A stretch of 8,502 nucleotides of DNA from Pedobacter sp. (GCA_030149995.1 JASLGV010000495.1:1-8502), one strand, 5' to 3'; shown: positions 1 through 7,039, counted from the stretch's first letter. Translations and numbers: made by a program. The notes: a model not told the origin generated them from the sequence alone.

Positions 1-1
1 A

Positions 2-766
2 GGCAATTGGGAAGAATGCTTTTATCATTTTCTTGCGCGTAATTTTGGTTTTAAAGTAAATGCTTTACCTTTTGAACTGCTGGCAAAATCCATTCCGCAG
101 GCACTTTATGCGCGCCATAAAAATAATCCTTTGCAAATAGAGGCTCTGCTATTCGGTACTGCGGGTTTTTTAAAAGATCGTTTTAAAGAAGCGTATCCAC
201 TGTCCCTGCAACGGGAATACCGATTTTTAAAAAGAAAGTATAATCTTACCGGTCTTGAGGTGTCTGTCTGGAAATTTATGCGCCTGCGTCCACAGAATTT
301 TCCAACCCTGCGGCTTGCCCAGTTCGCAGCACTTATTGTACGGGAATACCATCTTTTTTCGAAAATACTCGAATTTACAGACGTAAAGGAGCTTCGAGAC
401 TTGTTTGCAGCACTTCCTGTAAACACATACTGGCAAACCCATTATCATTTTAAAAAAACGGCACAGCAGGTTAAAGTTCAAATGGGCGCATTGTCTATAG
501 ATAACATTCTTTTGAATACCGTTGCCTTGTTTTTATTTGCGTATGGTAAATACACCGATCGGCAGGAACTGATTAACCGGGCTGTTTGTTTGCTGGAATA
601 TTTACCTCCCGAAAAAAATTCAGTACTACAGCCGTATGAACAGGCGGGGGTTAAAATTTCAAATGCTTTTATTTCGCAGGGAATCCTGCAACTGAAAAAA
701 GAATATTGCGACCGTAAGAAGTGTTTGTCTTGTGGTATTGGAGTAAAACTTTTAGGCCGGGCTTAG
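2..766 (+). CDS. DUF2851 family protein, C-terminal part (5' end outside window)
   Basis: The reading frame is already open at base 2 and runs 254 codons to TAG at 764-766, so the true start lies left of the window. The first visible residues (GNWEECFYHFLARNFGFKVN) and the following stretch through LPFELLAKS and QIEALLFGTAGFL match what I recall of DUF2851, a cytoplasmic protein of unknown function common in Bacteroidota. An internal TTG at 131 is not the start, because family-like sequence continues upstream of it. The last 20 residues hold three cysteines (YC, then KKCLSCGIG; visible residues 236, 241 and 244), which could bind a metal; that is inference. There is no signal peptide or membrane segment in the visible part. 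It stands alone, with 250 bp before the next gene. I am sure of the family and cannot assign a function. Confidence 0.9.
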   Translation, partial: GNWEECFYHFLARNFGFKVNALPFELLAKSIPQALYARHKNNPLQIEALLFGTAGFLKDRFKEAYPLSLQREYRFLKRKYNLTGLEVSVWKFMRLRPQNFPTLRLAQFAALIVREYHLFSKILEFTDVKELRDLFAALPVNTYWQTHYHFKKTAQQVKVQMGALSIDNILLNTVALFLFAYGKYTDRQELINRAVCLLEYLPPEKNSVLQPYEQAGVKISNAFISQGILQLKKEYCDRKKCLSCGIGVKLLGRA

Positions 767-857
767 CAAAGTAAGGCAGGTTGTGTAACAGGCAGATTGT
801 AATTTTATCCGGATGTTCTGAATTAAATTAACCTGTATTTTGATTTAAATATTCCTT

Positions 858-876
858 ATCTTAGTAAGATCTTTTT
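858..876 (+). terminator. Possible weak terminator after the DUF2851 gene
   Basis: ATCTTA (858-863) and TAAGAT (865-870) form a short inverted repeat followed by CTTTTTG. The stem is only 5-6 bp and A/T-rich, and it sits 92 bp beyond the stop codon, so it is a weak candidate. The rest of the 767-975 gap shows no open frame or RNA gene that I can support. Confidence 0.25.
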
Positions 877-975
877 GAGCGTAAAGATGGCGTAGTCCGT
901 ACCTGATTTTAAATTATTTAGCCAGAATAATAAAGATTTTTTAAGATCGTTTAAGGTTTACGAATTCCATACAGT

Positions 976-983
976 TATCTTTG
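976..983 (+). promoter_or_regulatory. Bacteroidota -7 box (TATCTTTG) for the PspC gene
   Basis: TATCTTTG fits the Bacteroidota primary sigma factor -7 consensus TAnnTTTG exactly. It predicts transcription from about base 990, giving a leader of about 27 nt before the ATG at 1017. No clear -33 TTTG is present; the region 17-23 bp upstream offers only TTTA-like sequence. Confidence 0.55.
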
Positions 984-1016
984 TACTTAGAATTAAATTT
1001 TTAAAACCAGCTTAAA

Positions 1017-1235
1017 ATGTTTCAAAGAATCATTACTTATTTTGAACAGCAGAGTTTTGGGGTTTCAACCTATCTGGCCAATAAGCTAAATATGAGTACG
1101 GCCAAAGTACGCTTGTTTTTTATCTATTCGTCTTTTCTGGCCGTAGGTTTTCCTATTTTGTTTTATTTTCTGGCAGCGGTGGTACTTGATATCCGTAATT
1201 ATGTAAAGCGTTGCCGCTTTAAAGCCTGGGAATAA
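1017..1235 (+). CDS. PspC-domain small membrane protein
   Basis: This 72-residue protein has the layout of a stand-alone PspC domain: an amphipathic N-terminal segment (MFQRIITYFEQQSFGVSTYL), a middle part with NMSTAKVRLFFIYSSF, and a hydrophobic helix at about residues 37-60 (FLAVGFPILFYFLAAVVLDI), then a basic tail. In the phage-shock system PspC is an inner-membrane partner of PspB. Here no pspA, pspB or pspF is next to it, and short lone PspC proteins are common in Bacteroidota, so a role in envelope stress is a family-level guess. The ATG at 1017 is chosen because it lies 34 bp after a -7 box and begins the conserved segment. The gene converges on the ankyrin gene with 12 bp between stop codons and no U-tract terminator between them. 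Confidence 0.85.
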   Translation: MFQRIITYFEQQSFGVSTYLANKLNMSTAKVRLFFIYSSFLAVGFPILFYFLAAVVLDIRNYVKRCRFKAWE

Positions 1236-1247
1236 GGTTAAGGAATT

Positions 1248-1904
1248 TTAATCATCATCCCTTAATATAGCGGCAATTTCATTAAAGCCTTTTTCTGCAG
1301 CCAAATCTGCCGGGAGCGATCCTGTTTCCGTACGCAGTCTTACTTCTGCACCATGTTCAAGCAATAAAATAATCAATTCGATGTTTCCGAGCTGTGCTGC
1401 CGTATGTAAAGGGGCAAGGCCAGCTTTCTGGCAAACATTCGGATAAGCACCCTGGTCCAGCAATAATTTGGTCAGGTTGTAATTGTTGGCAGCCACGGCA
1501 GAATGAATTGGAAATACATTAAAGCCGTTTTTCGAAGCCAGGTTTACGTCGGCACCTTTTAAAAGGAGCAGCTGCGTAATTTTTTCATGTCCAAAATAAC
1601 AGGCGAGTCCAAGTGGTGTAAAACCATCTGTCGAATATTCATTTACCAAGGCTGAGTTTTGCTCAATGAGGTAAGCAACGGTATCTATTTTACCCACTGC
1701 ACAGGCTTCGTAAATGTTGAGGTCGTTTCTAAAAGAGGCAATCAGGTTGGCAATATCTTGTTTTTTATAATAAGATGCCAGTAAAAGAGCTGATATCTGA
1801 TACGAAGTTGGGGCTTTTGCCAATTCAGGCCTGGCTGTTAAAATTGTTTTAACAGCTTCAAAATTTCCATTTTCAATTTGCGCTTCTAACTGCGTTATAT
1901 CCAT
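1248..1904 (-). CDS. Ankyrin-repeat protein
   Basis: This 218-residue protein is built from about five ankyrin repeats and little else. The clearest are at residues 93-123 (DGFTPLGLACYFGHEKITQL then LLLKGADVNL), 126-157 (ending LLLDQGAYPN) and 161-190 (GLAPLHTAAQLGNIE, then LLEHGAEV). Degenerate repeats flank them at about 61-91 and 194-217, the N-terminal 60 residues look like one or two weak helical repeats, and the C-terminus is acidic (RDDD). There is no signal peptide or membrane segment, so it should be cytoplasmic. Ankyrin repeats bind other proteins; no enzymatic domain is attached and the partner cannot be read from context. The start at 1904 is the first ATG after a run of A/T-rich non-coding sequence. 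A weak promoter is possible at 1926-1933. Confidence 0.88.
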   Translation of the reverse strand: MDITQLEAQIENGNFEAVKTILTARPELAKAPTSYQISALLLASYYKKQDIANLIASFRNDLNIYEACAVGKIDTVAYLIEQNSALVNEYSTDGFTPLGLACYFGHEKITQLLLLKGADVNLASKNGFNVFPIHSAVAANNYNLTKLLLDQGAYPNVCQKAGLAPLHTAAQLGNIELIILLLEHGAEVRLRTETGSLPADLAAEKGFNEIAAILRDDD

Positions 1905-1925
1905 CCTTTAATTTAAATTTTAAAC

Positions 1926-1933
1926 CGAAGTTA
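1926..1933 (-). promoter_or_regulatory. Possible -7 box (TAACTTCG) for the ankyrin gene
   Basis: Read leftward, this is TAACTTCG, one base away from the Bacteroidota consensus TAnnTTTG. It lies 21 bp upstream of the ATG, a typical distance. No -33 element is evident, so support is modest. It sits just downstream of the leftward terminator at 1961-1995, so the ankyrin gene would be transcribed separately from anything to its right. Confidence 0.35.
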
Positions 1934-1960
1934 ATAATAAATTAAAAAAGTATGGATAAT

Positions 1961-1995
1961 AAAAAATCCCGTTTGAATTTAAAGTCAAACGGGAT
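1961..1995 (-). terminator. Strong leftward intrinsic terminator with no obvious gene in front of it
   Basis: ATCCCGTTTGA (1966-1976) and TCAAACGGGAT (1985-1995) form a perfect 11-bp stem with an 8-nt loop. Read leftward, it is followed by a run of T from the A-run at 1961-1966. Read rightward there is no T run, so it works on the minus strand. The ankyrin gene starts downstream of it, at 1904, so it must end a transcript that begins somewhere between it and ftsK. Confidence 0.75.
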
Positions 1996-2200
1996 AAACC
2001 TAAAACAAAACCTGATTCACTTGAAAAAAATTGAATCAGCTACGCTGTTACAGTTACAGACGCATATGGATAAGAATGGTTTAATGAATGCACGAAAAAA
2101 AAACATCTGCCAAATCCATCTGCTGTGTGTTGATCCATAATAAGGTATTTGATTAAATTATTATTTTTCTTTAATTGTATGCATTGAATGCTCCTCAGTT
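1961..2200 (-). ncRNA. Candidate small RNA, leftward, ending at the 1961-1995 terminator (5' end unknown)
   Basis: The gap 1905-2240 has no protein gene I can support but ends in a strong leftward terminator. Just upstream in the same direction is a second hairpin: CTGATTCA (2012-2019) pairs with TGAATCAG (2032-2039) around a 12-nt A/T-rich loop. Two 3' hairpins, the last with a U tract, is a common layout for bacterial small RNAs. Upstream, read leftward, GCAGATG occurs twice in tandem 13 bp apart, followed by nine T's. No leftward -7 box is clear, so the right end given here is only a guess. Alternatives are a transcript with a tiny reading frame: MHTIKEK preceded by GAGGAG (ATG at 2183), or a 32-codon frame from 2139 ending SVTVTA. 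No known RNA family was recognised. Confidence 0.35.
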
Positions 2201-2213
2201 TTATATAAGTTTG
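2184..2213 (+). promoter_or_regulatory. ftsK promoter (TTG-N19-TAAGTTTG)
   Basis: TAAGTTTG at 2206-2213 matches the Bacteroidota -7 consensus exactly, and TTG at 2184-2186 lies 19 bp upstream, the expected -33 spacing. Transcription should begin near 2220, giving an A/T-rich leader of about 20 nt without a Shine-Dalgarno sequence. This is the best complete promoter in the window. Confidence 0.65.
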
Positions 2214-2240
2214 TTTTTTATTAAAAGAAACGTGTAAAAA

Positions 2241-4862
2241 ATGTCGGTAAAGGGTAACCAATTTAAAGCCAATACATTCAGGGATAAGGGTGCTGAAAAC
2301 GTCTCTGGCAGATCCGGATCTGCCCGTGCGGCAAAGGAAAAAAAAGAGTTTTTACCACGTTTTGATTTACAGGATGGACGTGCTATAAAGATTATCGGGT
2401 TGTTTTTTATTATCCTTTCCCTCTATTTCTTAATTGCCTTTACATCCTATCTTTTTACCTGGCAAGACGATCAAAGCTATGTGATTGACGCAAACGGGGG
2501 ATGGAAAAATCTTTTTAAAACGGCCGAAGAGCTGAAAGATGCCGGAGTAACAACACCTGTTGTACAAAACTGGCTGGGTAAGTTTGGCGCTTTGCTCTCT
2601 CACCAGTTTATTTATGAATGGTTTGGAATCGCTTCTTTTCTTTTTGTATTAGCCTTTTTTATTATCGGTTACCGCTTACTTTTTAAGGTGAAAATTCTTT
2701 CTATTTCCAAAACACTTGGTTACAGCTTTTTCTTTTTGTTGTTTATATCTTTAACCATGGGCTTTGGCCATAGTTTCTGGTCGCAATCGCCTCATTTTGT
2801 TGAAGGAGAATTTGGTTATTGGAGTAATAAGTTATTGGCTGCACAAATCGGAGCTGCGGGCGTTGCAGGTCTGCTTGCTTTTGCTGCCATTAGTATTTTA
2901 ATTATAGCCTACAATATTGATTTTAAGCTTCCTGAACGTAAAAAAGAAGTCTTTACCGAGCCTGAAGTACCCGGAAATATAGAGTTGTTTAGAGAAGAAC
3001 GTTCAGAAGCGGTTGAATTTGCTGCACCGAACAGAAATCCGGTCAATGAGGTAAATAATGAGCGCAAACAACAGCAAGTGCTGATTAAGCCAAGTCGTTT
3101 CGAGGCTCCGCCGGTAGAGGAGGAGGTGCTTGCACCTGTTGTGCTTTCGCCACTGGCAACCAACCTGCCTTTAACACCTGTTGTACCGGTATCTGTTATT
3201 GAACCTGAGCCTGTGGCCGAACCTGTAGTAACAAGTCCGCCGCTGGTGGTGGAGAGCAGTCCTGAGCCGGAAAAGGTTGATCCGCCACTAACCATCCAGA
3301 AAACAGAGGAAGAGATTAAATCTGAGGATTTGATTGAGCAGTTTGGAAAGTACGATCCGACACTTGACTTATCTGGTTATAAAAAACCACACCTGGACCT
3401 TCTTGAAAATTATGGTTCGAGCAAAATATCTGTTAATGCGGAAGAGCTTGAGGCCAATAAAAATAAGATTGTAGAAACACTTAATCACTACAATATTGAG
3501 ATTGATAAAATTAAAGCTACCATTGGTCCGACGGTAACACTGTACGAAATTATTCCGGCGCCGGGGGTACGGATTTCTAAAATTAAAAATTTAGAGGATG
3601 ACATTGCCCTGTCGCTGGCGGCTTTGGGTATTCGTATTATTGCACCAATGCCGGGTAAAGGAACCATTGGTATTGAGGTGCCAAACCAGCATCCGGAAAT
3701 GGTGGCTATGCGGAGTGTACTGGCAACAGAAAAATGGAGTCAGACTTCGATGGACTTACCGATTGCACTGGGAAAAACGATTAGCAATGAAGTTTATATT
3801 GCCGATCTGGCTAAAATGCCGCACTTACTGGTGGCCGGGGCTACGGGTCAGGGTAAATCTGTAGGGATTAACACCATTCTGGTTTCGCTGTTGTATAGTA
3901 AACACCCGGCAGAACTGAAATTTGTACTGGTGGATCCTAAAAAAGTAGAGTTAACCCTCTTCAATAAGATAGAACGACATTTTCTTGCCAAATTGCCAGG
4001 TGAGGCAGATGCCATTATTACCGATACCAAAAAGGTTATAAATACTTTAAACTCTCTTTGTATTGAAATGGATCAGCGTTATGATTTGCTTAAAGATGCG
4101 CAGGTAAGGAATTTAAGGGAGTACAACGATAAATTTATCAAGCGGAAGCTTAATCCAAATAACGGGCACCGGTTTTTACCGTTTATTGTTTTGGTGGTGG
4201 ATGAGTTTGCTGATTTAATGATGACAGCGGGTAAGGAGGTTGAAACACCAATTGCACGTTTGGCTCAGCTGGCGCGGGCCATTGGTATTCACCTGGTACT
4301 GGCTACACAGCGTCCTTCGGTAAACATTATTACGGGTACCATCAAGGCAAACTTCCCGGCACGTCTGGCCTTCAGGGTATTATCTAAAATAGACTCGCGA
4401 ACCATTCTGGATAGTGGTGGAGCCGATCAGTTAATTGGGCGGGGAGACATGTTGCTGGCCACGGGAAGTGACTTAATCAGGCTACAGTGTGCTTTTGTAG
4501 ATACGCCGGAAGTGGACCGTATTTCAGAATATATCGGCAATCAGCGAGGATACAGTGAAGCGTACCAGTTACCTGAATATGTTGATGAAAATGGTGAAGG
4601 AAGCAAGGCTGAATTTGATCCGGATGAACGTGATAAATTATTTGAAGAGGCTGCAAGACTGATTGTTATGCATCAGCAGGGCTCTACCTCGCTCATTCAG
4701 CGTAAGATGAAACTTGGTTACAACCGTGCGGGCCGTATTATTGACCAGCTGGAAGCAGCAGGTATTGTTGGACCATTTGAAGGCAGCAAGGCGCGTGAAG
4801 TTTTATACCCAGACGAATACTCTTTGGAACAATTCTTGAATGAGTTGAATAATAAAGATTAG
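2241..4862 (+). CDS. ftsK: FtsK/SpoIIIE-type DNA translocase
   Basis: This 873-residue protein is a full-length FtsK, the ATP-driven pump that clears and aligns chromosome termini at the division septum. After a basic N-terminal tail come four membrane helices at about residues 51-73, 127-147, 159-175 and 204-225. A linker rich in Pro, Glu and Val follows (about 230-355), then the alpha domain and the RecA-like motor. Walker A is GATGQGKS (533-540), Walker B is LVVDE (651-655), and the ATQRPS motif starts at 688. The C-terminal winged-helix gamma domain, which reads polar DNA signals and contacts the XerCD recombination site in known FtsKs, spans about 800-865. All catalytic motifs are intact. 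The ATG at 2241 follows a good promoter by about 28 bp. The LolA-like gene follows 62 bp later with no terminator between, so the two are probably co-transcribed. Confidence 0.97.
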   Translation: MSVKGNQFKANTFRDKGAENVSGRSGSARAAKEKKEFLPRFDLQDGRAIKIIGLFFIILSLYFLIAFTSYLFTWQDDQSYVIDANGGWKNLFKTAEELKDAGVTTPVVQNWLGKFGALLSHQFIYEWFGIASFLFVLAFFIIGYRLLFKVKILSISKTLGYSFFFLLFISLTMGFGHSFWSQSPHFVEGEFGYWSNKLLAAQIGAAGVAGLLAFAAISILIIAYNIDFKLPERKKEVFTEPEVPGNIELFREERSEAVEFAAPNRNPVNEVNNERKQQQVLIKPSRFEAPPVEEEVLAPVVLSPLATNLPLTPVVPVSVIEPEPVAEPVVTSPPLVVESSPEPEKVDPPLTIQKTEEEIKSEDLIEQFGKYDPTLDLSGYKKPHLDLLENYGSSKISVNAEELEANKNKIVETLNHYNIEIDKIKATIGPTVTLYEIIPAPGVRISKIKNLEDDIALSLAALGIRIIAPMPGKGTIGIEVPNQHPEMVAMRSVLATEKWSQTSMDLPIALGKTISNEVYIADLAKMPHLLVAGATGQGKSVGINTILVSLLYSKHPAELKFVLVDPKKVELTLFNKIERHFLAKLPGEADAIITDTKKVINTLNSLCIEMDQRYDLLKDAQVRNLREYNDKFIKRKLNPNNGHRFLPFIVLVVDEFADLMMTAGKEVETPIARLAQLARAIGIHLVLATQRPSVNIITGTIKANFPARLAFRVLSKIDSRTILDSGGADQLIGRGDMLLATGSDLIRLQCAFVDTPEVDRISEYIGNQRGYSEAYQLPEYVDENGEGSKAEFDPDERDKLFEEAARLIVMHQQGSTSLIQRKMKLGYNRAGRIIDQLEAAGIVGPFEGSKAREVLYPDEYSLEQFLNELNNKD

Positions 4863-4924
4863 CGAGGTCGTTAAACCAATTCTTATTAAGCTATTCTAAT
4901 TATTCAAAAAACATAAAATAAAAA

Positions 4925-5572
4925 ATGAAGAAATTATTCTCCGCAATAATGATCGTTGCAGCTTTTGCTGGTTCAGCATCTGCACAAGAGGCGAAGGCAA
5001 AGGCAATTTTGGCAGAAGTGAGTAAAAAATACAAATCTCAGGATGCAATTAAAGCTGATTTTTCTTTTACCCTGGATAACCAGGCCGCAAAAGTTAAGGA
5101 AAGCCAGGAAGGTACGCTGTACGTTAAAGCAAATTCAAACAAATATAAGGTGGTTATGACCAACCAGGAATTATTTAGCGATGGTAAAAGTCAGTGGACC
5201 TATCTTAAAAAAGACAGAGAAATACAGGTAAGTAATGTGGATAACAGTGGCGAAGCACTGAATCCGGCCAAAATCTTTACACTTTATGAGAAGGGATTTA
5301 AATATACTTATATCGGCGATGGTACAGAGGGTGGAAAAACTGTTTCTTTAATTGAGCTGGTTCCGGTTGATGCAAGCAAGTCGATTTTTAAAGTTCGTTT
5401 GGGTATTGATAAAGCATTGAAGCAAATTGTAAGTGCGAAATTGTTTGCCAAAAACGGGAACACTTATACCTACAAGGTAAAGACAAACTATCCGAATGCA
5501 AGAGTTCCTGAAAGTACCTTTTCTTTAGATCCTAAAAAGTATCCGGGTGTAGAATTGGTAGATTTAAGGTAA
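4925..5572 (+). CDS. LolA-like periplasmic outer-membrane lipoprotein carrier
   Basis: The 215-residue product starts with a clear Sec signal peptide: KK, a hydrophobic core, then SASA|Q with predicted cleavage after residue 20. The mature part has the LolA pattern: a helical start with a conserved-looking KADFSF, then alternating strands including GTLYVKANSNKYKV (63-76) and a QWTYLKKDREIQV region (90-102). It ends with a C-terminal STFSLDPKKYPGVELVDLR. LolA carries lipoproteins from the inner-membrane LolCDE transporter across the periplasm. Its length is close to that of proteobacterial LolA. Bacteroidota generally lack a recognisable LolB, so the delivery step is unclear. Position directly after ftsK, with no own -7 box seen in the 62-bp gap and a strong terminator behind, argues for an ftsK-lolA transcript. 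I am sure of the fold family and less sure that it is a true functional LolA. Confidence 0.88.
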   Translation: MKKLFSAIMIVAAFAGSASAQEAKAKAILAEVSKKYKSQDAIKADFSFTLDNQAAKVKESQEGTLYVKANSNKYKVVMTNQELFSDGKSQWTYLKKDREIQVSNVDNSGEALNPAKIFTLYEKGFKYTYIGDGTEGGKTVSLIELVPVDASKSIFKVRLGIDKALKQIVSAKLFAKNGNTYTYKVKTNYPNARVPESTFSLDPKKYPGVELVDLR

Positions 5573-5596
5573 TAAATTAATATCCTATATAAATAG

Positions 5597-5628
5597 AGGT
5601 TCAGTTATGCGTAACTGGACCTTTTTTA
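5597..5628 (+). terminator. Intrinsic terminator of the ftsK-lolA unit
   Basis: AGGTTCAGTTA (5597-5607) pairs with TAACTGGACCT (5612-5622) in an 11-bp stem with one G-U pair and a TGCG tetraloop, followed at once by TTTTTT. It lies 25 bp after the LolA stop codon. It works rightward and cleanly separates this unit from the next. Confidence 0.9.
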
Positions 5629-5688
5629 TTTCTTATAAATGTGAGGGCATCAAAATAAAAAACTTTATAAGTTTAAGATGGTATTGTT

Positions 5689-5696
5689 TACATTTG
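5689..5696 (+). promoter_or_regulatory. -7 box (TACATTTG) implying a leaderless transcript
   Basis: TACATTTG fits TAnnTTTG exactly. A start site about 6-7 bp beyond it falls at the ATG at 5702, so the mRNA would have almost no leader. A near-match, TAAGTTTA (5668-5675), lies further upstream and could serve the earlier ATG at 5678 instead. Neither has a good -33 element. Confidence 0.4.
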
Positions 5697-5701
5697 TTTT
5701 G

Positions 5702-5983
5702 ATGACTTTACCATTAACCAATCATACCTTAGAAAAGCTGGAACAGTTGCTATTGGCCATGGGGTACAAGGTTCGTTACGAAAAAGGAAATTTTAAAACA
5801 GGTTCCTGTTTGCTGGAGCATAATAAAATTATTGTTGTAAATAAATTTTCCAATCTGGAAGGTAAAATTGCAGCACTTGTTGCCCTGGTAAAGGAAAGTA
5901 ACATCAGCGAAAACCTGCTTGAAGATAAGCAGAAACAGTTTTATTTATCATTGAAACAAACCGAATTATTTAATGAGCGTTAA
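5702..5983 (+). CDS. Small conserved-type hypothetical protein
   Basis: This is a 93-residue cytoplasmic protein if it starts at the second ATG (5702), or 101 residues from the ATG at 5678. I prefer 5702 because the extra eight residues (MVLFTFVL) are coded by DNA that overlaps a perfect -7 box and look unlike the rest. The body reads TLEKLEQLLLAMGYKVRYEK, then GNFKTGSCLLEHNKIIVVNK and a helical tail. That is a helix followed by strands, a compact alpha/beta protein. I recall similar short proteins in Bacteroidota but know no function or domain name for them. The metallo-hydrolase gene begins 36 bp later with no terminator between, so the two are probably co-transcribed. The start codon is the main uncertainty. 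Confidence 0.72.
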   Translation: MTLPLTNHTLEKLEQLLLAMGYKVRYEKGNFKTGSCLLEHNKIIVVNKFSNLEGKIAALVALVKESNISENLLEDKQKQFYLSLKQTELFNER

Positions 5984-6019
5984 AGGCTTGTATTTGGGCA
6001 AAAAGAAAGAATTTTTAGT

Positions 6020-6784
6020 ATGAAGGTTACTTTTTTAGGTACAGGTACCTCACAGGGGGTTCCGGTAATTGCCTGTAATTGCGCTGTTTGTAAATCTTCT
6101 GATGCGAAAGACAAGCGTTTAAGGACTTCTGTTTTAATTGAAACGGCAGATAAAACGCTGGTTGTAGACAGCGGGCCTGATTTTCGCTATCAATTGTTAC
6201 GGGCAAATGTTCAGGACCTGGATGCTGTTTTGTTTACACATGAGCATAAAGACCATATTGCGGGCTTAGATGATATCAGGCCTTTCAATTATCTTTTGCA
6301 TAAGGTAATTGATGTTTACGCAACCGAACGGGTACAAACGGCCTTAAAACGCGAATTTTACTATATCTTTTCTGATACCAAGTATTTTGGTATCCCGCAG
6401 ATTAACCTGCACACGATACAGAATGGCGAAAACTTCCATATAGGGGAAAGCGAAATCCAGCCAATAGAGGTTATGCACCATAAACTACCGGTAACGGGCT
6501 ACAGGATCAATGATTTTACCTATATAACGGATGCAAAAACTGTATCTGCCGATACACTGGATAAAATAAAGGGTAGCCGGGTGCTGGTTATTAATGCCCT
6601 TCAAAGAAATGATCATATTTCGCATTTTACCTTGCAGGAAGCGCTGGATTTTGCCGGTCTGGTTGGTGCCGAAATTACTTATTTAACGCATATCAGTCAT
6701 AATTTAGGGCTGCATAAAATCGTAGAGGAGGAGTTGCCAGCACATATACGCCTTGCTTATGATGGTTTGGTTATTGAGTGTTAA
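6020..6784 (+). CDS. PhnP-like MBL-fold metallo-hydrolase
   Basis: The 254-residue protein is a metallo-beta-lactamase-fold hydrolase of the PhnP type. The zinc motif is THEHKDH (His74, His76, Asp78, His79). Further likely ligands are His153 or His154 in VMHHKLP, Asp171 in YITDAK and His224 in THISHN, matching the order in E. coli PhnP. It also has the CNCAVC cysteine set (19, 21, 24) near the N-terminus, which in PhnP binds a second, structural zinc with a late histidine. PhnP is a cyclic ribose-phosphate phosphodiesterase in phosphonate breakdown. No phn genes are here, and homologues outside phn operons are widespread, so the substrate is best left as an unknown phosphodiester. It is cytoplasmic, with no signal peptide. 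It probably shares a transcript with the small gene upstream. Confidence 0.9.
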   Translation: MKVTFLGTGTSQGVPVIACNCAVCKSSDAKDKRLRTSVLIETADKTLVVDSGPDFRYQLLRANVQDLDAVLFTHEHKDHIAGLDDIRPFNYLLHKVIDVYATERVQTALKREFYYIFSDTKYFGIPQINLHTIQNGENFHIGESEIQPIEVMHHKLPVTGYRINDFTYITDAKTVSADTLDKIKGSRVLVINALQRNDHISHFTLQEALDFAGLVGAEITYLTHISHNLGLHKIVEEELPAHIRLAYDGLVIEC

Positions 6785-6834
6785 TGAATTAAGATAAATT
6801 TGAAAAGTTCATTTTCTTAATCTAAAATTAAATA

Positions 6835-6842
6835 TATATTTG
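6835..6842 (+). promoter_or_regulatory. -7 box (TATATTTG) of the tRNA-Leu gene
   Basis: TATATTTG matches TAnnTTTG exactly and ends 10 bp before the tRNA's first base, so the precursor would have only a few extra 5' bases. About 19 bp upstream is a T-rich TTTT at 6812-6815 in the -33 position, an imperfect match to TTTG. Confidence 0.6.
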
Positions 6843-6852
6843 CAGCATAATT

Positions 6853-6936
6853 ACCCAGGTGGCGAAATTGGTAGACGCACCATCTTGAGGGGGTGGCGCT
6901 GGCAACGGCGTGGCAGTTCGAATCTGCTTCTGGGTA
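6853..6936 (+). tRNA. tRNA-Leu (anticodon GAG)
   Basis: The acceptor arms ACCCAGG (6853-6859) and TCTGGGT (6929-6935) pair with one G-U, followed by discriminator A at 6936; CCA is not encoded. The D arm holds GGTAGACGC. The anticodon stem (6880-6884 with 6892-6896) closes loop TTGAGGG, with anticodon GAG at 6887-6889, reading CUC and CUU. A long class II variable arm (6897-6910) fits leucine. The T arm has the TTCGAAT loop (6917-6923) in a 5-bp stem. All expected parts are present. Confidence 0.96.
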
Positions 6937-6941
6937 CACAA

Positions 6942-6982
6942 GGAGATTGATCGTTTTTCGAAACTTTCAATCTCTTTTTTTT
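6942..6982 (+). terminator. Intrinsic terminator after tRNA-Leu
   Basis: GAGATTGA (6943-6950) pairs perfectly with TCAATCTC (6967-6974) around a 16-nt loop, and eight T's follow (6975-6982). It begins six bases after the mature tRNA end, so the tRNA is a single-gene transcript. Confidence 0.88.
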
Positions 6983-7039
6983 ATCCACTAATTTGTTGTT
7001 AATCTGATGGATAAGAAAAACAACTTCATTAATTTTTCC

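Noticed and set aside
106..481. Minus-strand frames opposite the DUF2851 gene
   Set aside because: They are shadows of a well-recognised protein on the plus strand.
1204..1221. 7-bp hairpin (TAAAGCG/CGCTTTA) near the convergent gene ends
   Set aside because: It is inside the PspC coding sequence and has no U tract on either strand, so I do not call a terminator.
1952..2140. 62-codon plus-strand frame upstream of ftsK
   Set aside because: It is Lys/Asn-rich, runs through the terminator hairpin, has no promoter or ribosome site and no protein-like pattern.
2909..3295. 128-codon open frame on the minus strand, rich in Ser, Thr and Gly
   Set aside because: It lies wholly inside ftsK opposite the Pro/Glu/Val-rich linker; its low-complexity composition is the complement of those codons.
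3598..3864. 88-codon frame on the plus strand
   Set aside because: It is an out-of-frame reading of the conserved FtsK motor domain, rich in Trp and Cys, with no start signals.
6788..6821. Imperfect A/T-rich hairpin after the metallo-hydrolase gene
   Set aside because: The stem is interrupted, no U tract follows, and it overlaps the -33 region of the tRNA promoter.
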